In this document: positions 25,704-34,696 of the stretch, piece by piece
Position numbering within the stretch: the stretch's first letter is position 1
Layout: each line of letters starts with the position of its first letter
Assembly (NCBI RefSeq): GCF_001865245.1
Contig: NZ_MKXB01000145.1
Span: forward strand, 27,217 to 91,216
Source: Streptomyces sp. CC53
GTDB lineage: Bacteria; Actinomycetota; Actinomycetes; Streptomycetales; Streptomycetaceae
Length of the DNA: 64,000 nucleotides
Direction: 5' to 3'
The notes under the pieces: generated by a model
Told to the model about the DNA's origin: nothing
The model's input: only the letters and a program-made list of their open reading frames with translations
Databases searched by the model: none
Position numbers and translations under genes: made by a program

Positions 25704-26642
25704 ATGACCATGCAGGAAAATGAACTCGCGCACACCCCGCACCACGAGCGCACGGTGCACACGGACGGCCTGGAGCTGTGGGCGCAGGAGACCGGCGATC
25801 CGGACCACCCGGCAGTGCTGCTCGTCATGGGGGCGCAGGCGCAGGGGATCCAGTGGAACGACGGCTTCGTCAGGCGGCTCGCCGACGGCGGCTTCCGCGT
25901 CATCCGCTACGACCACCGCGACACCGGGCGGTCCTCCACGGTCGACTTCGCCGCCCGGCCGTACACGATCGCCGACCTGGCCTCCGACGCACTCGCCGTC
26001 CTCGACGCCTTCGGCGCGGACCGGGCCCATGTCGTGGGCGCCTCCCTCGGCGGGATCATCGCCCAGCTCCTCGCGGTCACGCACCCCGAGCGCGTACGGA
26101 CCCTGACGAGCCTCTCGTCCCAGCCGCTCGGCACCGACACGGCCGCGGCCGTGCAGCGGGTCATGGCGGGGGAGGCGCCGCTGCCGGGCGAACTCCCGCC
26201 CCCCGCACCGGAACTGCTGGCCGCGCTCGTCTCGGCCCTCCCGCAGCCGGGCAGCGGCGTCGAGGGCTACCTCGCGGCGCGGCTCCCGCTGTGGAAGGTG
26301 CTGCACGGGCCGGCGCTGCCGTTCCCCGAGGAGGCGTACCGGGCGATGGAGCGCCGCGTGTACGAACGGGCCCGCGACCTGGGGGCGGCGGTCAACCACA
26401 CCTTCGCCGGAGCGTCCGGCACGGACCGCTCCACCGCGGACCTGGCGTCGGTGAAGGCGCCCACGCTGGTCCTGCACGGCACTCAGGACCCGATGTTCCC
26501 GCCCGCCCACGCGGAGGCCACCGCCGCCGCGATCCCCGGCGCCCGCCTGGTGCTGGTCGAGGGCATGGGCCACACCCTGCCCCCGGAGCTGGACGACCGC
26601 CTGGCGGACGAGATCCTGCGGCACACGGCATCCCACGGCTGA
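25704..26642 (+). CDS. Alpha/beta hydrolase, 312 aa
   Basis: Alpha/beta-hydrolase fold with oxyanion region VLLVMGAQAQGIQW, YDHRDTGRSS, nucleophile elbow VVGASLGGIIAQ (Ser of G-x-S-x-G), acid LHGTQDPMFPP and histidine GMGHTLPPEL. The pattern is close to RdmC/AknP-type polyketide methylesterases and other small esterases (family resemblance only). Start at ATG 25704 or 25710; the leader is A/T-rich and no ribosome site is seen, so the transcript may be leaderless. Probably controlled by the adjacent TetR protein. Confidence 0.92.
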   Translation: MTMQENELAHTPHHERTVHTDGLELWAQETGDPDHPAVLLVMGAQAQGIQWNDGFVRRLADGGFRVIRYDHRDTGRSSTVDFAARPYTIADLASDALAVLDAFGADRAHVVGASLGGIIAQLLAVTHPERVRTLTSLSSQPLGTDTAAAVQRVMAGEAPLPGELPPPAPELLAALVSALPQPGSGVEGYLAARLPLWKVLHGPALPFPEEAYRAMERRVYERARDLGAAVNHTFAGASGTDRSTADLASVKAPTLVLHGTQDPMFPPAHAEATAAAIPGARLVLVEGMGHTLPPELDDRLADEILRHTASHG

Positions 26643-26763
26643 CGGTCCGTGCCCCGCCCGGCCACCGCCAGCGGTCGGCCACCGCCACGGCCGGGCGGTG
26701 CCGCGCCACGGGAGCACCCCGGGGCGCGCCCTCCCGAGCCGGGCCGGGTCGGGCCGCAGCGGC

Positions 26764-27255
26764 TCAGGCGGGGAGCGCCTCCCGCGCGGGCAGGGCGGCG
26801 ACCACCTCGTCACCCTCGGTGGCGTCCGTCCGCCGGAAGCCGAGCGAGGAGTAGAGCCGGTCGGCGGCGGTGTTGTCCGTCTCGTACGACAGCCGGATCT
26901 CCGCGCAGTCCTCCCGTTCGGCCAGCCACGCCATGAGGGTCCGCACGGCGGCCCGGCCGGTGCCCTTGCCCTGCTCGGTCCCGTCGATCAGCAGCCCGCC
27001 GATCCAGTACGAGCCGTCATCGTCGTCCCGCGCCCACATCACGTGCCCGACGACGGCCTTGTCGGCGCACACCGCAAGCGAGGTCCACACCTGGCCGCGC
27101 ATCGACAGCAGCAGGTAGCGCGCGGCCAGCGCCGGGGCGAACCGCCGCTGGTCGTCCAGCGGCGCCACGTCCGCGACGTCCCGCCAGTTGTCGTCGTCGA
27201 TCCCGTGCAGGGTGATGCTCCGACCGGCGCGGTCCGCGATTCCGTATTCGATCAT
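26764..27255 (-). CDS. GNAT-family N-acetyltransferase, 163 aa
   Basis: GCN5-related acetyltransferase fold: GGLLIDGTEQGKGTGRAAVRTL contains the acetyl-CoA pyrophosphate loop (Q/R-x-x-G-x-G/A), followed by RLSYETDNTAADRLYSSLGF. Such small GNATs acetylate amines on antibiotics, amino acids or protein N-termini; the substrate is unknown. ATG at 27255 overlooks no other same-strand gene within 48 bp, so it may be transcribed with the DUF397 gene upstream. Confidence 0.9.
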   Translation of the reverse strand: MIEYGIADRAGRSITLHGIDDDNWRDVADVAPLDDQRRFAPALAARYLLLSMRGQVWTSLAVCADKAVVGHVMWARDDDDGSYWIGGLLIDGTEQGKGTGRAAVRTLMAWLAEREDCAEIRLSYETDNTAADRLYSSLGFRRTDATEGDEVVAALPAREALPA

Positions 27256-27304
27256 GCGGGGCAGGGTACGGACCGTACGGTCGTTCGGTCGAGTCCTTTC
27301 GCGG

Positions 27305-27664
27305 CTACCGCCGCCCCGCCTTGACGGCCGCGACGAACGGCGCCCAGGCCCACGCGGACACGGTGACCACGGGCCCGTCCGGCACCTTCGAGTCCCGCAC
27401 GGGGACGAGGCCGACGAGGTCGTCGGCGACTTCGAGGCACTCGCCGCCGTTGGTGCTGTGACTGCTCTTGCGCCAGTGCGCGGCGCCGGGGAAGGCTTCG
27501 GCGACTTCTACGCAGTTGCCGCCGGACGTGTTGCTGTAGCTGCTCTTGCGCCAGCGGGCGGCGCCAGGGAAGGCTTCGGCGACTTCCAGGCACTCCCCGC
27601 CGCCGCTGCTGTAGCTGCTGCTACGCCAGTGAGCCCCGCTGAACCAGTCCTGGTCGCTTGCCAT
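27305..27664 (-). CDS. DUF397 protein with three internal repeats, 119 aa
   Basis: Three tandem copies of the DUF397 core (W-R-S/K-S-S-Y-S...GG-x-C-x-E-V-A) at about residues 12-34, 37-60 and 63-85, then one full C-terminal part (VVRDSK-like VPVRDSKVPDGPVVTVSAWAW). Standard DUF397 proteins are about 60-75 residues with one copy, so this is an internal duplication. DNA copies of GGAAGGCTTCGGCGACTTC show the repeats are recent. DUF397 proteins pair with Scr1-type XRE regulators, as here, where the broken regulator overlaps its start by 44 bp. Confidence 0.9.
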   Translation of the reverse strand: MASDQDWFSGAHWRSSSYSSGGGECLEVAEAFPGAARWRKSSYSNTSGGNCVEVAEAFPGAAHWRKSSHSTNGGECLEVADDLVGLVPVRDSKVPDGPVVTVSAWAWAPFVAAVKAGRR

Positions 27665-28503
27665 TTCGGTAGTCCTCAGCCGCTTGCTCGATCAGGGCGA
27701 GGGACGCCTCTGGTGCCAAAGCGGCGGCCCTAAGCCGATCGTATGCCTTGCGGTATCGCTTCACGAGGCCAGGGATCGTCCACGATCTGGCCGTGATAAG
27801 GGCCTTCCGTATAGACCAGGGTCGGTTCGTCGTCGAACTCCAGGAACATGAGCGGCAACTGCAAGAGGGACCGCGTCCCGACGTTCCACGGCAGTACCTG
27901 CGGAACGATGCGCCCCTCCTTGGCCAAGGCCGCAACGTGCTCCAGTTGTACGGCCATCTCCACGGGCGAAAGGAGGGGTTGGAAGATCAACGACTCGTGG
28001 AGAACAGCCCAGTACTCCGGGCGCTCTGGGGAGTCAAAGAGACTGGCCCGCGCGAGACGCGCTTGGAGCTTGGCTTCGGCTGCATCGGGCTGGTCGAACG
28101 GATCGGTGGCCCGGTTGGCGGCCCGACCGTACGCCTCCGTTTGGAGCAGGCCCGGGATGAGGGCGTTGGCCCACACGTCGATGGCTTGCGCCCGCGTCTC
28201 CGCCTCCGCGATCGGCGCGAAGTACGACGCGTGCGCACCCTGCCTCGCCCGCCGCACATCCTCACAGCACAGCTCGAAGTACCCGTCCGTCCCGAGCGTC
28301 CGGTCCACGTGCCGGGCCAGGTCGACCGGCATGCGCCGCTGCCCGCGTTCGATCTCGCTGAGGTAGGACGTCCCGTAGAAGCTGCCTTCCACGAGCTGGG
28401 CCATGGAAAGGCCCGCCTTCTCCCGCTGGAACCTCAACTCCTTGCCGTAGAAGCACGGGACGCTCTGCGACCCGTCGATGTCCTTGCGCTTCCTCTGACC
28501 CAC
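27621..28503 (-). pseudogene. Scr1-type XRE regulator broken by a one-base frameshift
   Basis: N-terminal HTH (LRFQREKAGLSMAQLVEGSF, YLSEIERGQRRMP) and the Scr1 C-terminal domain (RAQAIDVWANALIPGLLQTEAYG, YWAVLHESLIFQPLLSP, VLPWNVG). The frame reaches GQIVDDP and then goes out of register to a stop at 27730. The expected end (LVKRYRKAYDRLRAAALAPE to a stop at 27621) is in the next frame. Removing one G of the run 27772-27774 restores a full-length protein of about 293 residues. GTG at 28503 is preceded by an AGGCGG-type site. The last 40 residues are lost if the shift is real. Confidence 0.85.
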
Positions 28504-28622
28504 AGGTGACCGCCTTCCACACCTCGCGCCGAGGCGCCCAGACCCCTTCCACGCTACGCCGGTTCGGCACCACTGTGTGACCAGTCGTCCGTCACACCGC
28601 GCACAGAAAGGTGACACCGCTC

Positions 28623-28837
28623 ATGCACATGCCGCTGGAGCTCGACAAGGAGGCGCGGGACTGCGTCGACCGGCTCAAGATCGTGCTGGGGTCGCACGGG
28701 ATCACGCTGCCGAGCCTCGGCCGGGACTTCGGGACGCCGCCGCTGGTCATGCTCGGAACTGCAACCTCGCGACGGCCCGCGCCCTGCTGGAGGTGCTCCA
28801 GGTGAGCCCGGGGCGGGCCCCGCCAGCCGCGCGTTAG
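28623..28837 (+). pseudogene. Small conserved-type gene with a one-base frameshift
   Basis: From ATG 28623 the frame reads MHMPLELDKEARDCVDRLKI to about PLVMLG, then becomes nonsense. The adjacent frame continues NCNLATARALLEVLQ to a stop at 28837. Adding one base near 28756-28759 restores about 71 residues. It is divergent from the Scr1-type regulator, a place where such small proteins are often found in Streptomyces. Function unknown. Whether the shift is biological needs reads. Confidence 0.55.
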
Positions 28838-28889
28838 CGGGGGCGTGCGGCCCCCGCCCGTCCGCGGGGGGCCCGCACGCCGCCGCCGG

Positions 28890-29636
28890 TCACACCTCGA
28901 CGGGATAGAGCAGCAGGAGCACGGCCGCCCCCGCCAGGGTCAGCACGCTCAGGCCGAAGAGCAGCATCCGGGCGAGCCGGGAGCGGGCGCGGCCGGCCAG
29001 GGACGAGAAGAACAGCACCAGGGCGAAGAGGACCGCGGTCAGGACGTAGTTGTCGGAGCGCTGGTTCGCCTGCCGGGCCCTCTCCGACAGGCGCTGGGCC
29101 TCGTCCAGGCGCCGCAGCGCGTCCTCCTCGGCGGAGAGCCGGTACTCGGGCATGGCGAAGGGGGTCACCGGGGCCGCGGGGTCGGACAGCGGCCGGGTCC
29201 GCAGCCAGGCGGTCACGGCGGGCTTGAACTCGCTGCGGAAGCGGGTGAAGAGCAGGCCGGAGACGGTGTCCGGGTCCGGCCGGTACGTGCCCTCCGGCCG
29301 CTGCGACGGGTCGGCGAGGATCTCCTCGTTCAGCGCGGTGAGCCACTGCGTGAACATGATCACGTCGATGGTGAGGAACTGGCCCGCCTCCGTGGAGCGG
29401 CGGGTGGACTCGGTGCGCGCCGCCGCGGCGGAGGCGTAGGAGTTCGCCTGCACGCCGCTCCACTTCGCGCTCTGGAAGCCGGCCCACGCCGTGCCGACGG
29501 CGGCCAGCGCGAGCAGCACGGCCAGAGTGAACTCGAACCAGTCGCCGCCCTCCCACCAGGAGGCCGACCCGCGCCCCGCGCCGGCGTCCGGTTCCGGCTC
29601 GGGTTCGGGCTCGGCGGGCTCTCGTCCGGCGCGCAT
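28890..29636 (-). CDS. Membrane protein, 248 aa
   Basis: Acidic, Glu/Pro-rich N-terminus (residues 1-25), a first membrane helix around 38-58 (FTLAVLLALAAVGTAWAGF), a soluble coiled-coil-like region to about 190, and two C-terminal helices (NYVLTAVLFALVLFFSSL, MLLFGLSVLTLAGAAVLLLL). The layout suggests an inner-membrane protein with an external domain. I do not recognise a family. ATG 29636; transcribed alone, divergent from the acyl-CoA dehydrogenase. Confidence 0.8.
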   Translation of the reverse strand: MRAGREPAEPEPEPEPDAGAGRGSASWWEGGDWFEFTLAVLLALAAVGTAWAGFQSAKWSGVQANSYASAAAARTESTRRSTEAGQFLTIDVIMFTQWLTALNEEILADPSQRPEGTYRPDPDTVSGLLFTRFRSEFKPAVTAWLRTRPLSDPAAPVTPFAMPEYRLSAEEDALRRLDEAQRLSERARQANQRSDNYVLTAVLFALVLFFSSLAGRARSRLARMLLFGLSVLTLAGAAVLLLLYPVEV

Positions 29637-29771
29637 GGCGCCACCGTAGGCACAGGGGGGAGGCGCCCGCCGCCGGGGCGCGCCCGATCGGTGGCGCCCG
29701 GGACGACCCGCCCCGCCCGGCTCGTCCGGTTTGAGACAGGTCACAGATTCGGCGCCAGGGGTTGCCCTTAT

Positions 29772-29809
29772 TACCGACGGGTAGCATCATCGTAGCTACT
29801 ACCTGGTAG
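29772..29809. promoter_or_regulatory. Three palindromes upstream of the acyl-CoA dehydrogenase gene
   Basis: TACC-GACG-GGTA (29772-29783), GTAGCTAC (29792-29799) and CTACC-T-GGTAG (29799-29809) lie 46-83 bp before the start codon in an A/T-richer patch. The outer two share the TACC/GGTA half-sites, as expected for a dimeric TetR-type fatty-acid repressor binding twice. The identity of the repressor is inference. Confidence 0.5.
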
Positions 29810-29854
29810 ATGCACGAGGAACCTGCCTCCCGATCCCTTACGGAGCCGTTCGCC

Positions 29855-31684
29855 ATGGGGCACTACAAGTCGAATCTCCGCGACATCGAGTTCAACCTCT
29901 TCGAGGTCCTCGGCCGCGACAAGGTGTACGGCACCGGTCCGTTCGAGGAGATGGACGTCGACACGGCCAAGAGCGTCCTCGACGAGCTGTGCCGTCTCGC
30001 CGAGAACGAGTTCGCCGAGTCCTTCGCCGACGCGGACCGCAACCCGCCGGTCTTCGACCCGGAGACCAACACCGCGCCGGTCCCGGCCTCCTTCAAGAAG
30101 TCCTACAAGGCCTTCATGGACTCCGAGTACTGGCGTCTGGGCCTGCCCGAGGAGATCGGCGGCACCACCTCGCCGCGCTCGCTCATCTGGGCGTACGCGG
30201 AGCTGATCCTCGGCTCCAACCCGGCCGTGTGGATGTACTCCTCCGGCCCCGCCTTCGCGGGCATCCTCTTCGAGGAGGGCAACGAGGCGCAGAAGAAGGT
30301 CGCCGAGATCGCCGTCGAGAAGCGCTGGGGCTCCACCATGGTGCTCACCGAGCCGGACGCCGGCTCGGACGTCGGCGCGGGCCGCACCAAGGCGATCCAG
30401 CAGGAGGACGGCTCCTGGCACATCGAGGGCGTGAAGCGCTTCATCACGTCCGGTGAGCACGACATGGAGGAGAACATCCTCCACTACGTCCTCGCCCGCC
30501 CCGAGGGTGCCGGTCCGGGCACCAAGGGCCTGTCGCTCTTCCTCGTCCCGAAGTACGAGTTCGACTGGGAGACCGGCGAGCTGGGCGCCCGCAACGGCGT
30601 CTACGCCACGAACGTCGAGCACAAGATGGGCCTCAAGGCGTCCAACACGTGCGAGATGACCTTCGGCGACCAGCACCCCGCCAAGGGCTGGCTGATCGGC
30701 GACAAGCACGACGGCATCCGCCAGATGTTCCGCATCATCGAGTTCGCCCGCATGATGGTCGGCACGAAGGCCATCGCCACCCTGTCGACGGGCTACCTCA
30801 ACGCGCTGGAGTACGCCAAGGAGCGCGTCCAGGGCACCGACCTGGCGAACTTCATGGACAAGACCGCGCCGAAGGTCACCATCACGCACCACCCGGACGT
30901 GCGCCGCTCCCTCATGACGCAGAAGGCGTACGCGGAGGGCATGCGCGCCCTCGTGCTGTACACGGCCGCCGTCCAGGACGCGATCCAGGAGAAGGAGGCC
31001 GCGGGCGAGGACGCCAAGGCACTGCACGGCCTGAACGACCTGCTGCTCCCCATCGTCAAGGGCTACGGCTCCGAGAAGTCGTACGAGCAGCTCGCCCAGT
31101 CCCTCCAGACCTTCGGCGGCTCCGGGTACCTCCAGGAGTACCCGATCGAGCAGTACATCCGCGACGCCAAGATCGACACCCTCTACGAGGGCACCACGGC
31201 CATCCAGGGCCAGGACTTCTTCTTCCGGAAGATCGTCCGCGACCAGGGCGCCTCGCTGAACACGCTGGCCGAGGAGATCAAGAAGTTCCTCGCGCTCGGC
31301 GCCGGCGGCGACGAGCTGGCCCCGGCCCGCGACGCGCTCGCCAAGGCGGCCGTCGACCTGGAGGGCATCGTCGGCACGATGCTGACGCACCTCACCGCCA
31401 CCGGCGAGGACGTCAAGAACATCTACAAGGTGGGCCTCAACACCACCCGCCTGCTGATGGCGTCCGGTGACGTCGTCGTCGGCTACCTGCTGCTGCGCGG
31501 TGCCGCCGTCGCCGCCGAGAAGCTGGCCGCGGGCGCACCCGCCAAGGACGTCGCCTTCTACCAGGGCAAGATCGCGGCCGCGAAGTTCTTCGCGGCCAAC
31601 GTCCTGCCCGGCGTCGCCACCGAGCGCCTCATCGCGGAGGGCGTCGACAACTCCCTGATGGAGCTGGACGAGTCCGCGTTCTGA
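29855..31684 (+). CDS. Acyl-CoA dehydrogenase, 609 aa
   Basis: FAD enzyme of fatty-acid beta-oxidation. N-terminal acyl-CoA dehydrogenase region with [19 protein letters not shown] (substrate/FAD site), middle beta-domain, and a C-terminal helical domain with [23 protein letters not shown] (catalytic-loop region) and IYEGTT-like [12 protein letters not shown]. The roughly 600-residue size with an extra C-terminal domain matches the long FadE-type class. ATG 29855 has CGGAG about nine bases upstream; the longer frame from 29810 is rejected. Probably repressed through the palindromes upstream. Confidence 0.93.
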   Translation: MGHYKSNLRDIEFNLFEVLGRDKVYGTGPFEEMDVDTAKSVLDELCRLAENEFAESFADADRNPPVFDPETNTAPVPASFKKSYKAFMDSEYWRLGLPEEIGGTTSPRSLIWAYAELILGSNPAVWMYSSGPAFAGILFEEGNEAQKKVAEIAVEKRWGSTMVLTEPDAGSDVGAGRTKAIQQEDGSWHIEGVKRFITSGEHDMEENILHYVLARPEGAGPGTKGLSLFLVPKYEFDWETGELGARNGVYATNVEHKMGLKASNTCEMTFGDQHPAKGWLIGDKHDGIRQMFRIIEFARMMVGTKAIATLSTGYLNALEYAKERVQGTDLANFMDKTAPKVTITHHPDVRRSLMTQKAYAEGMRALVLYTAAVQDAIQEKEAAGEDAKALHGLNDLLLPIVKGYGSEKSYEQLAQSLQTFGGSGYLQEYPIEQYIRDAKIDTLYEGTTAIQGQDFFFRKIVRDQGASLNTLAEEIKKFLALGAGGDELAPARDALAKAAVDLEGIVGTMLTHLTATGEDVKNIYKVGLNTTRLLMASGDVVVGYLLLRGAAVAAEKLAAGAPAKDVAFYQGKIAAAKFFAANVLPGVATERLIAEGVDNSLMELDESAF

Positions 31685-31749
31685 CCGGCCGCGTCGGCTG
31701 ACCGGCCGCATCGACTGGTCGGCCGCATCGGCTGAGGTCATGACGGCCC

Positions 31750-31779
31750 GCTGACCGGTCGAGCGGCTCTCCGGTCAGC
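31750..31779 (+). terminator. Hairpin past the acyl-CoA dehydrogenase gene
   Basis: GCTGACCGG pairs with CCGGTCAGC around a 12-base loop, 66 bp past the stop. It sits just before a stronger terminator and may be part of a tandem terminator. Confidence 0.55.
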
Positions 31780-31805
31780 GAGCGGGCAGCTCGGCACAGG
31801 GCATG

Positions 31806-31849
31806 ACGGCCCGCTTCCCCGGAAGGTCCGATCCGGGGAAGCGGGCCGT
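31806..31849. terminator. Bidirectional terminator with an 18-bp perfect stem
   Basis: ACGGCCCGCTTCCCCGGA at 31806-31823 pairs perfectly with 31832-31849 across an eight-base loop. It lies between the convergent acyl-CoA dehydrogenase and DUF6083 genes and can serve both. Confidence 0.9.
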
Positions 31850-31897
31850 TGCCGTGCCCGCCGTCCGCACCGGGACGCGGCCGCCGGTCCTGCCCGG

Positions 31898-31969
31898 CCA
31901 CCCGCCCCGGGCACACGTCGAAGTGGCTCACTCGCCCACCCGCCCCGGGCACACGTCGAAGTGGCTCAC
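31898..31969. repeat. 34-bp direct repeat at the end of the DUF6083 gene
   Basis: The segment beginning CCACCCGCCCCGGGCACACG occurs at 31898-31931 and 31936-31969. The second copy is the 3' coding end of the DUF6083 gene (residues VSHFDVCPG); the first lies just past its stop, so the gene end has been duplicated. Confidence 0.8.
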
Positions 31970-32443
31970 CCGGCACGTGTCCGACGGCATGGCGCGCCGC
32001 AGGTTCACCGCCGTGCCGTCCCCCGCGATGTACCAGCGCTTGCCGTTGGGCACCCCGGCCGCCGGGCGCACGCCCGGCTCCATCGCCACCCACCGGTCAC
32101 CCGTCGTCCGGTGCCAGCGCGCCCGGCCGCCGCACTGCCGGCAGATCATCAGGGAACCGGACCGGGGCGCCGGCACCCGTGCCCTCACCCGCGCCGGGGA
32201 CGCCCCGCCGGAACGCGTCGCGGACGACGCCCGCAGCGCCGCCGCCGTCACCGGCAGCAGGTCCCCCAGCCGCACCGGGTCCCGGTCGTCCGGCGCACCC
32301 GCACCGGTCCTCGCGCACAGCGCGCACATCGGTATCGCGAACACGGCGCTCCACTCCGCACCCGGCGCCTCGCACACCGCGCAGCACAGGGCGGGCGCAG
32401 GTGCGGCCGCCGCGGTCGCCGCCGCACTCGTCATCGTCGTCAC
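31928..32443 (-). CDS. DUF6083 domain protein, 171 aa
   Basis: Cysteine-rich protein with a C-x-x-C ... C-x-x-C pattern in the first third (CCAVCEAP, CALCARTG) and a second (CRQCGGRARWHRTTGDRW) leading into the DUF6083 block (VAMEPGVRP, NGKRWYIAGDGTAVNLR). The two motifs could bind zinc; the family's role is unknown and it is found in Streptomyces. Two ATGs (32443, 32434) are close together. It is convergent to the acyl-CoA dehydrogenase, with a strong terminator between. Confidence 0.8.
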   Translation of the reverse strand: MTTMTSAAATAAAAPAPALCCAVCEAPGAEWSAVFAIPMCALCARTGAGAPDDRDPVRLGDLLPVTAAALRASSATRSGGASPARVRARVPAPRSGSLMICRQCGGRARWHRTTGDRWVAMEPGVRPAAGVPNGKRWYIAGDGTAVNLRRAMPSDTCRVSHFDVCPGRVGE

Positions 32444-32568
32444 CGTGCACCTCCGGACTCGCGTCGATCAACGGTGGGTCGTCACCACCGATACTGACAG
32501 CCACCACTGACAACGCCCGGTTCGCGAACCCCTGCGACCCCGCCGGGGCCCGCCCGTATGGTGTGGGC

Positions 32569-33864
32569 ATGAGCAGTTCACCCGCCCGCTTCGACCGCGG
32601 CCACACCGACGACCTGATGACCTTCCTGGCGGCCTCCCCGTCCCCGTACCACGCCGTCGCGACCGCCGCCGAACGGCTGGAGAAGGCGGGCTTCCGGCAG
32701 GTCGAGGAGACCGCCGAGTGGGACGGGACGACCGGCGGCAAGTACGTGCTGCGGGGCGGCGCCATCGTCGCCTGGTACGTCCCCGAGGGCGCCAAGGCCC
32801 ACACCCCGTTCCGCATCGTCGGCGCCCACACCGACTCGCCGAACCTGCGGGTCAAGCCGCGCCCCGACAGCGGCGGGCACGGCTGGCGCCAGGTCGCCGT
32901 CGAGATCTACGGCGGCCCGCTGCTGAACTCCTGGCTCGACCGCGACCTCGGCCTCGCCGGACGCCTCACCCTGCGCGACGGCACCTCGCGCCTCGTCAAC
33001 GTCGACCGGCCGCTGCTTCGCGTGCCGCAGCTCGCCATCCACCTCGACCGGCAGGTCAACGAGGGCCTGAAGCTGAACCGGCAGCGCCACATGCAGCCGA
33101 TCTGGGGCCTCGGCGACGACGTCCGCGAAGGCGACCTGATGCGGTTCCTCGCCGAGGAGGAGGGCATCGACGCGTCCTCCGTCGTCGGCTGGGACCTCAT
33201 GGTCCACTCCGTCGAACCGCCCGCCTACCTGGGCCGCGACCGGGAACTGCTCGCCGCGCCCCGCCTCGACAACCTGCTGTCCGTGCACGCCTGCACCGCC
33301 GCGCTCGCCGCCGTCGCCACCGCGCGCACCGAGCCGGCGTACATCCCCGTCATGGCCGCGTTCGACCACGAGGAGAACGGCTCCGAGTCCGACACCGGGG
33401 CGCAGGGCCCGATGCTCGGCGGCGTGCTGGAACGTTCCGTGTTCGCCCGCGGCGGCAGCTACGAGGACCGGGCCCGCGCTTTCGCCGGCACGGTGTGCCT
33501 GTCCTCCGACGTGGGCCACGCCGTCCACCCCAACTACTCCGAGCGCCACGACCCCACGCACCACCCGCGCCCCAACGGCGGCCCCATCCTCAAGGTGAAC
33601 GTCAACCAGCGGTACGCCACCGACGGCGGCGGCCAGGCCGTGTTCGCGGCGGCCTGCGAAGCAGCGGGCGTGCCGTGGCAGGCGTTCGTCTCCAACAACG
33701 ACCTGCCGTGCGGCACCACCATCGGCCCGATCACCGCCGCCCGCCACGGCATCCGCACCGTCGATATCGGCGTCGCCTGCCTGTCGATGCACAGCGCCCG
33801 CGAACTGTGCGGCGCGGACGACCCGTACCTGCTCGCGAACGCCCTCGTCGCCTTCCTCAAGTAA
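32569..33864 (+). CDS. M18-family aminopeptidase, 431 aa
   Basis: Cytoplasmic dinuclear-metal aspartyl-type aminopeptidase (ApeB/LAP4-like). Metal ligands are visible in VGAHTDSPNLRVKP, AAFDHEENGSESDTGAQG and SSDVGHAVHPNYSE; the C-terminal histidine is in ACLSMHSARE. It removes N-terminal acidic or neutral residues from peptides. ATG 32569 gives 431 residues, typical of M18; the upstream 240 codons in frame are an artefact. Likely a single transcription unit with the small proteins that follow. Confidence 0.94.
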   Translation: MSSSPARFDRGHTDDLMTFLAASPSPYHAVATAAERLEKAGFRQVEETAEWDGTTGGKYVLRGGAIVAWYVPEGAKAHTPFRIVGAHTDSPNLRVKPRPDSGGHGWRQVAVEIYGGPLLNSWLDRDLGLAGRLTLRDGTSRLVNVDRPLLRVPQLAIHLDRQVNEGLKLNRQRHMQPIWGLGDDVREGDLMRFLAEEEGIDASSVVGWDLMVHSVEPPAYLGRDRELLAAPRLDNLLSVHACTAALAAVATARTEPAYIPVMAAFDHEENGSESDTGAQGPMLGGVLERSVFARGGSYEDRARAFAGTVCLSSDVGHAVHPNYSERHDPTHHPRPNGGPILKVNVNQRYATDGGGQAVFAAACEAAGVPWQAFVSNNDLPCGTTIGPITAARHGIRTVDIGVACLSMHSARELCGADDPYLLANALVAFLK

Positions 33865-33951
33865 CGCGGTCCGCCCAGGCGTTGGATGCGCCTACCCGGG
33901 TACCGGTACGTCCTCGGACTTCCGTGAACACGGATGAAAGGGAGGCGAACG

Positions 33952-34197
33952 ATGGGCCTGGGCGGATGCCTGCTGCTCCTCGCCGGCGGTGCGATCCTCA
34001 CCTTCGCGACCGACTGGGAGGTCAGCGGCTTCAACGTGGACGTGGCGGGACTCATCATGATGGCCGTGGGGCTCATCGGGGTCGCCGCCTACACCAGCAT
34101 CGCCCGGCGCCGCAGGGCGCTGGTGCAACCGATGGCGGCCACCGTCACGGACCCGGCCCACGAGGTCCGCGACGGCACCCGCGACCCGCTCGTCTGA
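33952..34197 (+). CDS. DUF6458-type small membrane protein, 81 aa
   Basis: Two hydrophobic helices (LGGCLLLLAGGAILTFA, VAGLIMMAVGLIGVAAY) separated by TDWEVSGFNVDV, then a basic turn (RRRRAL) and a soluble tail. This matches the small DUF6458-type proteins of actinobacteria with glycine-rich first helix. ATG 33952 has GGGAGG seven bases before it. Function unknown. Confidence 0.85.
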   Translation: MGLGGCLLLLAGGAILTFATDWEVSGFNVDVAGLIMMAVGLIGVAAYTSIARRRRALVQPMAATVTDPAHEVRDGTRDPLV

Positions 34198-34248
34198 CGG
34201 CCGCCACGGGGCATCCGGCCGGCCGTGCCCACAGGCGACACTGACCTC

Positions 34249-34569
34249 ATGACCGTTGACCCGGACGCCCTGCACAGCAGTTGGGACCGCACCCGCAGAC
34301 ACCTGGCGGCGGCGCGAACCCATCTGGCGAGCCTGCCGGGCGTCGACCTCTCGGCGCCCGCCGAGTTCCTGGAGTACAACGAGCTGGGACTCGCCTTCGA
34401 CAGTCTGGTCGATCTCGCAGTGGATCTCGATCTGCCACTCGCCTTCTGGCAGCACATGGACCGAGCGGCCCGTGAGATGCGGCTCTACAGCGATGCGCTG
34501 CACAAGCCGCATCTCACGGCTGCCGACCACTGCCTCCGCCGCCTCGCGGCCGCCTCCGAGCCGGAATGA
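34249..34569 (+). CDS. Hypothetical helical protein, 106 aa
   Basis: Soluble all-helical protein with tryptophans and leucines (SWDRTRRHLAAARTHLASL, DSLVDLAVDLDLPLAFWQHM). No family recognised. ATG 34249 follows ACCTC with a weak ribosome site; it is 51 bp after the DUF6458-type gene in the same direction. Slightly lower GC than its neighbours. Confidence 0.7.
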   Translation: MTVDPDALHSSWDRTRRHLAAARTHLASLPGVDLSAPAEFLEYNELGLAFDSLVDLAVDLDLPLAFWQHMDRAAREMRLYSDALHKPHLTAADHCLRRLAAASEPE

Positions 34570-34696
34570 GGGCAAGGGGCCCCTGTCGAGGGGAAGGCGT
34601 CCGGTATTCGTCAGCCTGACGTGAAGAGGGGGCGAACCCGGCTCCTGTCAGCCGCCGCTCTGCGATGCTGGAGGCCGATCGAGAGGGGCCGCAGCG

